From contig CM070720.1 in assembly GCA_036346275.1 (NCBI GenBank), positions 5,991,278 to 6,055,277 on the forward strand: a stretch of DNA of 64,000 nucleotides, read 5' to 3'. A program made the position numbers and the translations under genes. The notes beneath the pieces were generated by a model that did not search any database, had not been told where the DNA came from, and was given only the letters and a program-made list of their open reading frames with translations. The stretch comes from Otatea glauca (Eukaryota; Streptophyta; Magnoliopsida; Poales; Poaceae). Of this stretch, positions 43,076 through 55,959 are shown piece after piece. Numbering within the stretch: the stretch's first letter is position 1; each line of letters opens with the position of its first letter.

Positions 43076-45519
43076 TCTAACATCCCAATTTTTGTCTTAT
43101 AATGATAATTGGGAATTTTTGGAATTTTCTAGAATTTATCTGGAATTTTGATAATACTTTTGAATTGAGCTTTTTTCAAGTAATATCTAAAAATGTGTAA
43201 AGTTTAAATAAAATTTTGTCAAAAATATTTTATTTAGGTTCTAAATCTCACAAAGTATTTTTCAGATGTTTTCTCGAATTTTTCTGATATTTTTGCTATT
43301 TATTTTGATTTAATTCAATTTTGTAAATTATTTTTATTGGAAAACTCTTGAAAAATTAGTTTTCTGATTCTGGCCGTATCCTTTTCCTCAGCCCATTCCT
43401 GTCCTGTCGACTCGGCCCAAGCTTTGGCCTACCTGCGGACCGGTCCGTCTCGTCGCTGCAGCCCTTCACCGGCCAAGCACCTTGGACGGGCCCGCAACCG
43501 CTTCGCCTAGCCCACCTTCGCCTAAACCCTAGAGCCACTAAAGACTCCACTGCATCTTTTTCCCCATCTTGTGTTGCTCGAGGAGCCACCGCCATCGAGA
43601 AAAAGCTCCCCAAAGCAGCCTAGGTCACCGTCGCCTCTTCTTCCGAGATCTCGCCCCTAGTCGCTTCTCTGAAATCGTTGAGGTCATCGCCGAGATCCCT
43701 GCGTTGCCCTCTCTCGGTTGCACCGAATCAAGTCATCGATTTCCCACCGAAGCGTCGTCGCCAGGTTCTCTTCCCAGCTGCTGGTAGCATATCATCGCCG
43801 ACCGTTGTCGCCAAACCCTAGCCGACTGTTCTTTCATGGTATCCGCGTGGCTGCCACATGTTGGTCACGTCGGCACTGGGGCCACCATGTTGCTAACTTA
43901 ACTGCTTGCGTGTGCACCAAGCTTTCATGCCATGTCAACAACCACTTCAGCCGTGGAGCCCATTTGTCAACCGGTCGGAGGAGTCATGGACTCGGTCCAC
44001 CATGGACCGCATGGGTTTGGTGGACCTAGTTCATGGACCCCGGGCCCACATGTTAGCCTCTGGATGACTTTTTGATTTATTTTAATTCGGGAGAAATTGG
44101 TTGCTGACGTCAGCATGATGTCATAAATTGATTTCTTAGTATGAAAATAAATCGGGAAATTTGGATTTATTCTTTTTATGAGTTTTTCTTTTATTTGAAT
44201 CTTTTGGGAGCATGTTCTTCTTCATACGTCCTCTGATTGAGGAGATTTAAGTTTCTAAAAATTTGTAAAATCAAGATCTATTTAATGGTGAATTTTATTT
44301 TATTTTTGGAGTTTGTTTACTCTCTAGTTTGTATTTATTGGTGTTTTCTCTCTTGATTCGAGTAGACGTCGAAATGCCAAGATCGTTCGAGGGTGAAGCA
44401 TTGACTCATGATCAAGGTCCAAATCAAGAACAGGAGCTATTCCAAGATAAGTTATACTTTGATCATGTTGAACCTAGTTTTGCAAATGCTATATTATTTT
44501 AAATTAGTGCATGTTATTTTATGCTTAGAATTGTTTTCAATTAATTTAGGAGACTAGCTATTCAACCCAATTGGATTATACCTACCTTATCATTTTTTAT
44601 GCCATGATTATTTATCACCCTAGGATGGATTATTATTATTTGGATGCTAATAGATGCCAACGTGAGTTGGTTAGATCATGGTTAGTGTGCTTATCCATGC
44701 AACCAGTTATTGTATCATTTTGAAATTTCAAATTCAATTTGATTAATGGAATATGGAACATGTGTTATGAAAGGGTGTGTCATGTATTGTCACATAATGA
44801 TGTTGATGTTGTTGATGGTATGTATTGCACGATAATCAATTGGGGTGGTAAATGTTTTAGATTGGGGCAAGTGGCAAGGGGCTATGTGCCATAGTGGGTC
44901 TGTGTGACATTTGGGTTGATGTGGAAGTATTGCCTCGATCAGTTAAGGACTTAACCTTGCAAGCCATTGAACTGGGCTAATCATGCAACCACATGCCTGT
45001 TACCAAGTCTTGACATATGATGCCTTAGATGGAAGACCAAACTGTATGTGCGGTCAGAGGAGGGTGTGTGTGCAGTGGCCACACATCTTGAACAAGGATT
45101 GTTCTTAGTCCATCAATAAGTTCATCCTATTCTTCTCTATACGAGGGAAGGAAAAGTGAATCATGCTTATCGAGAGGGTCTATTTTTGGATAGAGTTTCT
45201 CAAAGGTTTTGTTATAATCTTCTTAGCCACACGCCGATAGGTACTTATCATTGCATGGTAGTATAAGCTTGATCATATCATGTGGGTAAAGTGTATAACC
45301 TCAGCAGAGTGTAAATCTATTCAGATAGTCGTGTCACCGGTCTCAAAAATTTCAGTCAAGGGTTAGATTTTATAAAATAAAACTTGGCAAGGGAGGCTGT
45401 GCCAAGTTTACTATTAAGAAATGCCTGAAAGTTATTTATCATTGTTATTTGATTTACTATCATTTCAATCTACTTTCTATATTCTGTTGTAAATGCTGCT
45501 TTACTGCAAAATCATCAGA
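43076..45519 (+). repeat. large LTR fragment (start to near end)
   Basis: It begins TCTAACATCCCAATTTTTG, a decayed TGTAACATCCC start. It has a GC-rich module at 43370-44040 and the late block CCACACGCCGATAGGTAC followed by GTAAATCTATTCAGATAGTC near 45230-45340. That is the same architecture as the giant LTRs at 26988, but divergent. No ORF with a recognisable domain is present. Confidence 0.65.
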
Positions 45520-45770
45520 CTTTTTGGAATTTTTAGAATTTATTTGGAATTTTTATAATACTTTTGAATTAAGCCTTTTCCAAATAAGATCTAAAAGTGC
45601 ATAAAGTTTAAATAAAATTTTGTCAAAAATATTTCATTTTCGTTCTAAATGTCTCAAAGTATTTTTCAGTTTTTTTTTTCGAATTTCTATGATATGTTTC
45701 TGTTTATTTTGATTTAATTCAATTAAGGGAATTGTTTTTTGAAAATCTATTGGAAAATTAGTTTTGCAAA
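45520..45770 (+). repeat. second copy of an LTR start segment, inserted near the LTR end
   Basis: It repeats 43110-43370 (TTTGGAATTTT, AAGTTTAAATAAAATTTTGT, TTTATTTTGATTTAATTCAA) with changes. It is bracketed by two copies of AAATGCTGCTTTACTG (about 45491 and 45767), as if copied in by recombination or template switching. Confidence 0.65.
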
Positions 45771-45830
45771 TGCTGCTTTACTGTAAAATAACTATATCAA
45801 CCATTCATTTGGAATAAGCCTTGCGTATAG

Positions 45831-48800
45831 TGTAACATCCCAAAATGTAATAAAAATAAAATATAAATGTTTGAATTGATTTCTGGGTTTCATTTGAGTT
45901 TGTATATCTTTTTGGAATTTCTGGATTTTTTTTCTGAATTTATGAAATGCATTTCAAATGACCCAAATAAGGTTTATAAATCTTGAAACTCAAAAATTTC
46001 CAATTTCCACAAACTCTGGAAATAATTTATTTGAATCTTAAATGCTTCCTTTGTTTCCCCTCAAAAGTTTCATAAAATCTTGCGCCATATATCATTTAAC
46101 AAAACTCAAAATCAGCAAATTGGATTTTGTATCAGAGGCAGTGTCAGATTTTTTTTACAAAAATAATTATGCATGATCTTGATCTAAAAAATTTACAGTA
46201 TCATTCTTAGCATCTTAGAATCATTCAATAAAATTTTTTAAATATTTTGATCTAATTTATTGCCTTTAGAAAATCAGAAACATAAAAGACTTAAAAGACC
46301 TAATGAAATTGTCAGAATTTTATAAAATTTCTTGTGCCTAATCATAATCTAACATTTATATGCATGTATCAGTACCTCTCCAGGATGCTCCTCAAAAAGT
46401 TTTAAATTTTTTTAGTGTGGTTTGGATGCTCAAATAAATTAAAAACTGAATGGTTGTCAGCACTCAGCAATTTGGTTTCTTATTCTCTTCTTCATCTCTC
46501 TGTCGTGTGGGCCATTCTTGGGCCCGCTGGCAGCCGTAGCAAGCCCTTGGCCTCATCTGCCAGCGCCTGCTCTCTCTCCCTCTTCTTCCTTGCCGCTGCC
46601 CGAGCCATTGCCAAATCACTGCCGCGTCAATGATTTTGCCGGTGTTTCCAAACCGTGGCAGCACTTAGGCAGGCCACGGCAGCTAGCCTTCCTGTGCCAT
46701 GCCAAAAAAGATGGCGCCCCCTCTGCCCAATCCTTGCCGTGGCAGCCTTTTCCCTGCCGAAAGCTTGCCACGGCAGCCCAATCTCGCCGTGGAAGCCAAA
46801 ACTAGAGCTTTCTCTCGGTGTGGCAGCTCTCCAGCGCCGAGCCAAGGCTTTGCCGCCCATCTCCGCCAATCCCTTGCCACGACAAGGCCGGCAACTCACC
46901 CGTCCAGCCATGACACAGTCACGTAATAGAGAAACTTGCACCACCGACCGATCGCCGCCCTCGCGCCGTGCATGCCAAGCCAGTCTCCCCCTATGGAGCC
47001 CATCACCTCTGTCAACTCCTTGCTCAGGGCATGTGCTCACGCCAGTCCACTGAGTTCCGATGCGCCAAAGCCCATTCCGCATTGCCGCCAGTCGTCAACC
47101 CTCGAGTCTTGTCGCTGAACCTCGCCTCGTTGCTATTTAAGCCATTGAGCCCTGCAATGTCCCTTGCTTGTGCTCAAGTACCTTTTCCCCTAACCTGAGC
47201 ACTAGCCCTTGCACCACTGTCTTCTCCACTGCCGGTGAGTATCAATTTGCGGGCAATTCCCGATTTAGGTTCCACAGCAAACCACTTTTTTCGATTATGC
47301 ATTTGCAGAATCCTCCTAGTCCCCTGAGCTCACCTCTGTCTTGTTTTCAGTCGAGCTCGCCCGAAGCTTCACCATGCTGCCTTTCTTCTTCGTCAACCCC
47401 GGCCATTGGTGGCAAGCTTCCTCTGCCAACCTTCTTCGAAGGAAAGTGCTAAAATGGGTCTCTTGTGATACCTTGATGCTTATTCCGCATTTTGCTAAGC
47501 CTGAGTTCACCGGCATTCCTCTCGCAGCCAACCGAGCTCACCTCCGCTGCTCGAACTCGTCGTCGGCCATCTTGCACAATTGTTGACCTCCTTTGATGCT
47601 TCTCCTGTGATAGTTGTCCTCCCCTAGACCTAGCCGCGCCGATTGCCGAGCTCGATCACCGGCCGATCGCCACCGGTGAGCTCCCCTTAGCCCCTCTGTT
47701 TTCCTCTCACTGAGCCACGGGCCCCGCTCGTCAGTGCCACTCCCTCACTCGAGTCCCTGCCCAGCCAACCCCACCTGCTTGTGTTTCATTTGAACCGAAT
47801 ACTAAAGCATTTATCTATGACATGTGGGCCACAAGTGGTAGTGACCGGTTTTATCCAATAAATGCCAGGGAAATCCAAAAGAAATGGAAAAGATGTCTCC
47901 CGTACTTTGATAGCGTATTTCCCATTTTTCTAGCCTTTTTCCAAACCGATAGGATTCAAACTAAAATATCTTCTGCATTTTTGATCCAAATATAGTCAAA
48001 CAAGTTTCTAAATTTGTCTAAAATAATGATATTTTTGAATATCCAAACAATATTTAAATTCTGACCTTTGTTTTGAATTTTGAATTTAAAATTTGAATGG
48101 AACCTAGGATATGTGCTATTACAAACTTTTGCAACCTAACTCAAATTTTGATGAAACAAATTTTTGAAGACTCCAGATACCATAAGGGCTTCATTTCTAC
48201 AAAACTATTTGATTTTGAACCTAATCTAATCTAAACCTTAATTAGGGTTAGCATTCAATGTATGCATGCAATATTCAAAATTTAATAACTTTTGCAACAA
48301 ACTCAAAAATTTGTAAAACTAGTGCCTGAAACTCACAAAAATCATGATCTGGTGTGATGAGAACATCAACCCGAAGGATACGACCGTTGCCACTACTTCC
48401 TCTCCTACTACGATATCTTCATCGCAGAAGGGCCTTAATCTAGAAGCTCAGCCTTTCAAGCTCACGACAAAGAACTAGAGCCTCAAGCACACACGCCAAG
48501 GACAGCCCACGCGCCAAGGAAGACTCGTATGGAAACCCAAGATGCCAAAACACCCGGTTCGGCCATCCAGCAGCACGCCAAATTCAAATGGGCGTAACTC
48601 GGGCTCCCAGACTCTGTTTTCGGTGTGTGACCACCCGTTGGAAAGCTTAGGAGATAAGCTTTCCAAAAGATCCAGCCTCACCTTCCAATTCACTCCAGAT
48701 AGACAGGAAAACGCAGAACAATATCATAGGTCAAATCTATAATGTGCTGCGTCACCGTAATTTTGGGCCCATGGCCTATGTATGGTAAGGGTTGCGTGGT

Positions 48801-49640
48801 GGCTTACCCTATTTTGGATGCCCCAAGTCTGGTGTCTACCCTATATAATGCCCCTGTCGTCATACTTTGGGGTTTAGATTTTGTTGTGTTTTGGTAGACC
48901 CCGTGTGCGTCCCTCCTCAATCTTGTGTGTGTCGACTAGACCACCCGAGTTGAGAAACAGAACCTCACCCTTGTTCCTTTGAGATTATTGGATTGAAATT
49001 GCTATCACCTTGTTCTTGCATGTTCTTGGTTGCAGCAGGTACAAGGAATCGATCGGGTCTTTGATTCGGTTGATCGCCTCGTGTGGTGACGTTGCGATTG
49101 TTTGGTTGCTGATCTTGTGGTTAATAGCCGATCCATCTACTCTGTACTACACCAAATCATCGTATCGTTCTCATCAGAAGATCAGGATAACCTCAGTGCA
49201 CATCATGGTGTCTTTGTAAAAATGTGTAAAAACAAAAGTGATTTGCACCTATTGTTCAATAAGTAAATTTGTTGTCCCAAATGAACATTTAAATAAAATA
49301 TTTACTTACCTCGACAACAGAAAGCTATACGAGGAGAGTCCAGTTTACTGAGATGTTGTTCTTTGACCTGAGGGGAAGGCCTCTGAATTGAAATAAACTT
49401 TAAAAATTATGAATTCACAAAGAAAATTTCAGTATATGACCAGAGCTCTCTATTTCTAAATTTTCATTTGGAGTTGATGTTATTTGATTTCTTTTGTCTC
49501 TTATTGTTGCTACGCATCGAACTGTGTATAGACACCGACGTCCCCGACACTGCTACCATCGACTCCGACTTCATCACTGAACCCAACGAGCAAGGCAAGC
49601 ACCTCCTTTGATCATGTTGATCCCAATATTTCAATTAATT
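45831..49640 (+). repeat. large LTR fragment with nested solo LTR
   Basis: It starts TGTAACATCCCAAAATG. It has an AT-rich start, a GC-rich module at 46500-47760 with a TATTTAAG box near 47134, and later the block GGCAAGCACCTCCTTTGATC near 49595. It is interrupted by a solo LTR (48355-49205) and truncated near 49640. Long overlapping open frames on both strands at 46500-47100 are C-rich noise without domains. Confidence 0.6.
48355..49205 (+). repeat. solo LTR, 851 bp, TSD TGGTG
   Basis: It starts TGATGAGAACATC and ends GTGCACATCA, with perfect 5-bp flanks TGGTG (48350-48354 and 49206-49210). It is related to the LTRs at 57001-57913 and 61124-62041, sharing GACAGCCCACG, TTCGGCCATCCAG and the block GTAGACCCCGTGTGCGTCCC. 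TATATAAT near 48844 is the likely TATA box. It formed by recombination between two LTRs. Confidence 0.93.
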
Positions 49641-52090
49641 TATATTGTCTTGTCAAATCTTAGAAGTGTTTTTGAGAATTTTTTTGGAATTTTTCATAAT
49701 TTACTTGCTATTTATTTCAGCCTTATCGATTTTCTGGGATTTATCAAAAAGGAAAAAAAAATTTAAATCTCAAAATTCCGTATGGGCCGCATCCCACTCC
49801 ACAACCCACTTCCTCTCCGTGTTGTGCCCTAGCCCGGCCTGCTTTCCTGACCCAGCTCCCTTTCCCCGCCACCTGATTCAGCTCCCCTCTCCCTAGGTCG
49901 TCGCCTCCGCTCCCCTCGATCCAGCCTCATGTGGCCCACGCTTCATGTGCACCCGTTGAAGGGTAGGGTCCACCGGTTAGCCTCTGTGCCCATTGTCCCG
50001 AGCTGTCTCCGCACCGGATTGCTTCGTCACCAAACTCCCTGCACCTGCCACCACTGAATCCACGGTCATTCACACCGTATCCGTGCCAAACTCCTCGTAT
50101 CCAAGCCTATAAATGCCATCGCCCTTTTCCCCTCTCTCCTCTCCTCGTTTTTCACATGGAATCGCCGCCAAATTGCAACCCTAGCCGCAAACCTCTACCA
50201 CCGCACCATTGAAGATCTTCGCCGTTGATCTCCGCCACTAGTGAGCTCTAGCCGCCACCGCTTGCACCATGAAATTCCCCGGTTCACACGCATCAGTTTG
50301 CCCCAGATCCCCATCATTTTCGTTGCATTTTGCACCCGGCTGTATACAACTTCTCACGCTTTGGCGGCCTTGCGCCGACACTGCCCCGCGCTGCTTGTGA
50401 CGTGCTGGCACCCATGTCTACGCCACACGTCGCCCCATGTCCAGCCACCTCAGTGCTATATCAGAGTCAAAGCTGACGCTGTGGTCGCATCGATCGTGCC
50501 TTGTCAGCAACCAGGTGGAGGCTGAGTCACCACCCTGTGGCACGACGCGTCAGTCCTAGGTGCCACTTGTCATGCCACGTCCTATCGATCTGCTACATCA
50601 CCGAACATCACCCTCGATGCACTCGGTTCGCCATGAACCGAGCCGATGACATGTGGGCCCCACGTGTCAGTTGGGTTTTTGATACCCCTTTTTCCTTTCC
50701 AAGAAATTCTGAAATTACAGCCAATCTAATTGCGGCACGTGTTTCTTTCTCTCTCATTTTCTTTTTCCTGATTTTCTTGATCCAATCCACTTTCGAGAGC
50801 TTGTTGTCCTCTGTTCAAACTCCAAATCTAGTGATTCAAATTTATAAAATCATCTAAATTCAAGCTCTACATTCCAGTACCATTACTTTTCATTTCGAAT
50901 TTTTTTGTATTTCTTTTATTTATTTATTCTCGTTTTGCGTGTAGATGACGTCATCGAAACTCTACCAAATCAACAGTCAGAGGTAGAACTAGTAGGGAGC
51001 AGTGAAGGCAAGTCTTCCTTGACCTTGTTGATCCCAAATTTCTAAAATTCCAATGTTGTTTTTAAATTATTGCATGCTATCTTTTATGCAATATACTTTA
51101 AATTCAGTCTTAAGGTTTAGTTAAATTCCAGGATTATTATGACCTCATTGGCATTGATCACGATGTACTTTTGTCACACTAGCTCGTATTAGCTATATTA
51201 TTTTGATGATGGTTAGTAGAATAGCATAGGACGATAGAATTGCTTAGTCCAGCTTAAACGTTTCCATATTATGTTATTATGACAATCATTTCAAAGCATT
51301 GTTTAAACTCATTTGTGAAGTTGCAGCAATTGGTATTGATGCAGTTATTTAAATGATATAAAGTGGAAAAATGGTTTAGAACGGGGCGGATGGAATGGTT
51401 AGCGGGTGCAAGAAGCACGAGACCTTGTAAAGTGATTGTTCCATCCTAGTCAATTAAGGACCGAAGCATGTGTTACCGTTGATCGAACACTACCAAACAA
51501 CCACAAGTTTAATGGGTACAACCTGGCTAATTAATTTGTATGTCTCGTTATTGGCTTCGCCAGTTGGTGGAATGTGGGTGTCAGATGTAGACAGGTTTTC
51601 CCATACAACTAAAGAGGGGGCTTCTGACTGGGTGGATGGAACCCTTCAGCGGTGAAACCTTAGCGGGCGAGGTTAATAGCGGGGTTGTACATTGTAAAGG
51701 CCTTGCTATGATATCTCTGCCGACACACCAAATGAAGTGTATTGCATGGCAACAGGAGATGATCATGTCTTGTGCGTAAAGCTGTACACACTCTGTAGAG
51801 TTAAAACTACATAAGTAGCCATGCCCATGGTCAAGGGGGCGAGGTACGCTTTCACATTGTAGAAATTTTTTGGTTTTGTTTTAAATAAAAATGATTGTTT
51901 GGGAATCCGTGGGTGGATGGAACTCTTGGGTTTTGGTTTGGCAGATGGGATCAGTCAGGTAGATGAAATGTGTTTTAGTTGTCATATCAAATTCAATTAT
52001 TGCAACTACATTTGATAAATAAAGCTTTGTGAAATTACTAGTTGTATTTAAAGTCAAACATTGATTTATGCTAAAAGAGCCATATTAAGC
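49641..52090 (+). repeat. large LTR fragment lacking its start
   Basis: It aligns by motifs with the LTR at 43076 from about 43245 onward (TTTTTGCTATTTATTT-type start). It has a GC-rich module (49790-50700) with TATAAAT at 50108-50114, the block GGCAAGTCTTCCTTGACC near 51008, and the late block GCCGACACACCAAATGAAGT near 51718. It ends at the copia sequence near 52090. No coding sequence is seen. Confidence 0.55.
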
Positions 52091-52113
52091 CTTCAATTGC
52101 AAAGTCGCAGTCG

Positions 52114-53780
52114 ATGGGCTTGGTCACCGATCCCATTGGATGCATTTTTGAGACTTCAGTTGGTTTCTCTCTTTCCGCCCTTTGTGATCTAAACGATGAA
52201 CAGATGGAAAAATTTCTAGAAAATGAGCTTGCCTTGTTAGCCTGCAAATTTCCTCATGCCTACAAGAGGATGAGGGAGAGAAAGATAGGTGGCATCCACA
52301 CCTGCTTTGATTGTGGTGGCCCAACCACATTCGGGCAAACTGCTCCAAGCTGGAGAAAGGAAAGAACGACTCTGACGGTTCGGGACAGAACAATGATACC
52401 AACAAGAACCGCAACAAGAAGCCTCCAGTTTGCAACCTGGCTCGTAAGAAGAAGTACCGCAACTTCTCGAAAAACAACATGCACTTCCACTGCGTCCTCG
52501 TCGCACTCGATGACATCAACCTCTCCGACACGGAGACCTGGAGCGACGAGAGCGAGGATGATCCACAAGAGAAGAACAAAGGTGGCGACGACTTCACCGG
52601 GATGTATTTCATGGTGGACGCCATTGCTATGAGCGACTGCGAGCTCTATAGTGACTCGAACGAGGTACCCTCCTATGACCAGCTAAATAAAGCTTTCTGC
52701 AAATTAGAGAAATTTCATGCTAGAGCTAGAGCTAGGTGTATGGAGTTAGAGAAGGAAGTAGGTACTTTGTCTCGGGAGTTAGCTTCTCTTAGATCTTGTT
52801 CCTCTCGAGAGTCTGCTGATTGTACTCTTTGCGATGCTTTGGTTGTGAAGCTTGAGAACCTAAAGACTATAGTGTGGTTTCTGAACTTGAGAGTCTTAGG
52901 TCAAAAGCACTAGTTCTATTGATGCTAGTTTTCTTCATGCTTACACTAGCGCATCATATGAAAATTACTCTAAATTGCTTGCTGAAATTGATGCCATGAG
53001 TACTCACCTTAGGAAGCTATCTACTATAAATAATGAACTTGGATTGCATGCTTTTAAGGACTCGGTCAACTCAAAAATGTGTTGTTGGCAACTAAAAGTT
53101 GACAATGAATCCTTAAATGTCAAGCGTGTTGAACTTGCTAAGCACTTACTAATTAAGTCACAAGAAAGTTGCTTGTGATGTGCTGAGATTGAGGGGGTCT
53201 TGGATAAAATCCAAGTTGAGCTTAGTAAGAAACTTGAGGCCCAGACCCATAGGATTAGAAATGCCCCTTGCGTTCCTTGTGAGGCCCTCAAGGTTGAGGT
53301 AGCTGTGCTGAGGGAGAAAAATGCATGTGCTGGTAATTCTTTCTTATCTGGCTCTTCTTCATCTTCTTCCCCCTGTTCTTCTTGTGCCTCTCTCTTCTAG
53401 GAGTGTGAGTATCTCAGAGGACTCTTGAGAAGTTTGTAGGAGGCAAGAAGAAGCTCAATCTCATCATTGACCAGTCCAAAATTAGCCGATTTAATCAAGG
53501 TCTATGATTTGACTACTTGGAGCACACTAGGGCTCATCCTCCCACTCTTGTGTGTGGCTCCAAGACTGGAGAGATTGTGGTTGCTCTCAGGGTGAGCACC
53601 ACTGTGTTTAGGTCTGCTGTGGTTGTCCATGGGATGTCTGATCAGAAGGCTGCTATTTCTGCCTCTAGCAAAGCGAAGTACTCATGCACTTCTGTCAGAA
53701 GGATGGTCACCTAGTAGATTTCTACTTCAGGCATGCCAAGATCACGAGGCACGAGCGTGTTTGTGCCCTTAGGGGTATTT
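52114..53780 (+). pseudogene. copia gag relic
   Basis: FSLSALCDLNDEQMEKFLEN (about 52160-52220) and HTCFDCGG open the nucleocapsid part. A one-base frameshift near 52320 separates this from NHIRANCSKLEKGKN, and together they make one CX2CX4HX4C knuckle. An acidic stretch, a Glu and Lys-rich tail with CTLCDALVVKLENLK (about 52820-52870) and further broken segments to 53400 follow. A second knuckle relic (KDGHL-like, around 53690) suggests the Sirevirus-type second zinc finger. The N-terminal part is missing. Confidence 0.78.
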
Positions 53781-54369
53781 AGGGTCATCCCCAGACTCTG
53801 AGTACTCCTAAGGCACACACTGCTAGATAGGATAGAGTGTCGCCTATTTTTGGGTAGCATTCAGGATTTTGATTTCATGCTGTTCATTTGAGTTTTCATC
53901 CTGGATCTACTCTTGGTCAATCTCTCTGCCGTCCTTTTGATATTCCTCGTGTTTCTCCTCGTGGTAGATATCAGCGGCATGAGGTGTTTCTTGGTAGGAG
54001 ATTTAGGCAGTATCACTGGGATAGTCCAGCCTTTGCATGACGGCGGGCCAACCCAGCTCCAGCTCCCAGATCTTCTGCTAGGACTGCTTCTGGTCTTGTG
54101 AGAGTGGAGCATCATATATGTGCTAGGGTACCATCTACATTAATGACAATTTCATTCTTAAGGACGTTGCCTTAGTGAGTAAGCTGTAATACAATTTGCT
54201 TTCTATTTCTTAGCTTATCGATGACTCTTTTGAGGTAAGCTTTAAGAGTAGTGCCTGTAGAATCCTTGATTCATCAGGGGAGTTAGTTTGCGGATTTTCA
54301 AGATTTGGGAGAGTCTTCTGTGCTGATTTTTCTGCTTCTTCTAGAGACTCTCTTCGGTGTTTGATTGCC

Positions 54370-55790
54370 TAAGAGTCCCGTGATCTCTCCATCTAGCATA
54401 GGAGATTAGGTCACATCGGCTTCGATCACTTGACCAGAGTTAGCAACCATGATCTCATTCATGGTTTACCTAAACTAAAGTTGGTCAAGGACTTAGTTTC
54501 CTCTCCTTGTCGACATGGAAAGATGATTACTGCATCTCATCCTCTAGTCACTATTATGATGACTGATGCACCAGGACAGCTTTTACATATGGACACTGTT
54601 GGTCCAGCTAGAGTGCAATCAGCAGGTGGGAAGTGGTTTGTTCTTGTCATTGTTGATGATTTTTTGAGATATTCTTGGGTACTTTTCATGGCCTCGAAGG
54701 ATGAGTCTTTTACACATTTCAGGGGCTTTGTCCGTATGTTGTCTATTGAGCTCCCTGGTGCCTTACGAGCTATACGCAATGATAATGACACAAAGTTCAA
54801 GAACTCCTACTTTGAGAACTTCTGTGAGGAGTTAGGCTTAGAGCATCAGTTTTCCTCTCCATGCGTCCCTCAGCAAAATGGCATAGTGGAAAGGAAAAAC
54901 AGGACTCTGGTCGAGATAGACAGGACGATGCTAGACGAGTACAGTACTCCTAGGAAGTTTTGGGCTGAGGCTATAGCTACTGCTTGCCATGTGTCTAGTC
55001 GAGTATTCTTGACAGCACATTTGCACCACACTTCTTACGAGTTGAGGTATGTGCGAAAGCCCAGTATTTCTAATTTTTGTGTGTTTGGTTGCAAATGTTT
55101 TATTTTGAATTTTGGGAACCTAGATAAGTTTGAGTCTCGTTCTTCTGATGGCATCTTTCTAGGTTATTCGACTTCTTCTTGTAGTTATAGGGTCTGGAGT
55201 TGTGATGCGAATGTGATAATACAGACCTGTGGTGTGACCTTTGATGAGGCTAGCCTAGGAGCTAAACCTGACATATCAGGCTCTTCTTCTCTCTCTGAAA
55301 CCATCTTTGTAGAGGATGAGAATGATGGAGATGATGGTGTTCCTTCTAATCCAGTCCTCTCTACACTTGAGGTGCCATCTGTTTCCATCTCTGTACCTCA
55401 GGGAGACCATCCCTTGTCGTGAGACTCTCCTTGAGTGAGTGGCTCTGTTCCTGCCTCTTCTGTTCATGAGCTAGAGGACACTTCTGCTTCTGGACCTCTC
55501 CATCATATTTAGACACATCATCCACCTGGTCAGATCATTGGCGATCTGTTTGAGCGAGTCACACGTTCGAAATTAGGTTTTTCCAGTTTCTGCCTCTACT
55601 CTACCTTTGTTGCCTCTTTTGAGCCGAAGGATGTTTCTCATGCATTATCCGATGAGTCGTGGATTAATGCTATGCATGAGGAACTGGAGAACTTCGAGAG
55701 GAACAAGGTATGGTAGCTTGTCGAGCTCCCATCTGGTCATAATATCATTGGGACCAAGTGGGTGTTAAAAAACAAGCAAAGTGAGGATCG
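54370..55790 (+). pseudogene. copia integrase and start of reverse transcriptase, broken
   Basis: RLGHIGFDHLTRVSNHDLIH at about 54400 is the pre-integrase zinc region. The integrase core shows HMDTVGPA (first D), RNDNDTKFKN (second D, with the usual following Gly changed to Asp) and QQNGIVERKNRTL (catalytic E). A frame open to 55422 then stops. Reverse transcriptase begins at about 55650 (WINAMHEELENFERNKVW) but has a TAG right after, and the sequence ends after GTKWVLKNKQSED. No YxDD motif is present. Confidence 0.85.
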
Positions 55791-55959
55791 GTGAAGGACC
55801 ATGTGGAGGTCTACACAGGTTTGTGATGAGTATTTTGACTAAACTTGAGCTTGGTATGCTTTGGTTTGAGTTTGATTTGAATTGAAATTGAAATTTGAAG
55901 CAATTAGAGTCTTCTATTGTCAACGTTTGGGATCTCCTGACCGCAAGAAAAAGGGGGAG

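Larger units (their letters stand above)
52114..55959 (+). mobile_element. Ty1/copia element fragment, Sirevirus-like, internally deleted
   Basis: The order is a gag C-terminal half with zinc knuckles and a long coiled-coil-like tail, a pre-integrase and integrase region, the first codons of reverse transcriptase, and then a jump to a polypurine tract (AAGAAAAAGGGGGAG, 55945-55959). Integrase before reverse transcriptase is the Ty1/copia order. The extended gag with a second zinc finger is a Sirevirus trait. No 5' LTR, primer site, intact protease or catalytic reverse transcriptase is seen. A TG start at 55960 may open its 3' LTR. Confidence 0.82.

Noticed and set aside
46500..47100. Overlapping open frames of 95-151 codons on both strands
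   Set aside because: They lie in the C-rich module of a large LTR, are low-complexity, and have no domain or homologous frame in the related LTRs.
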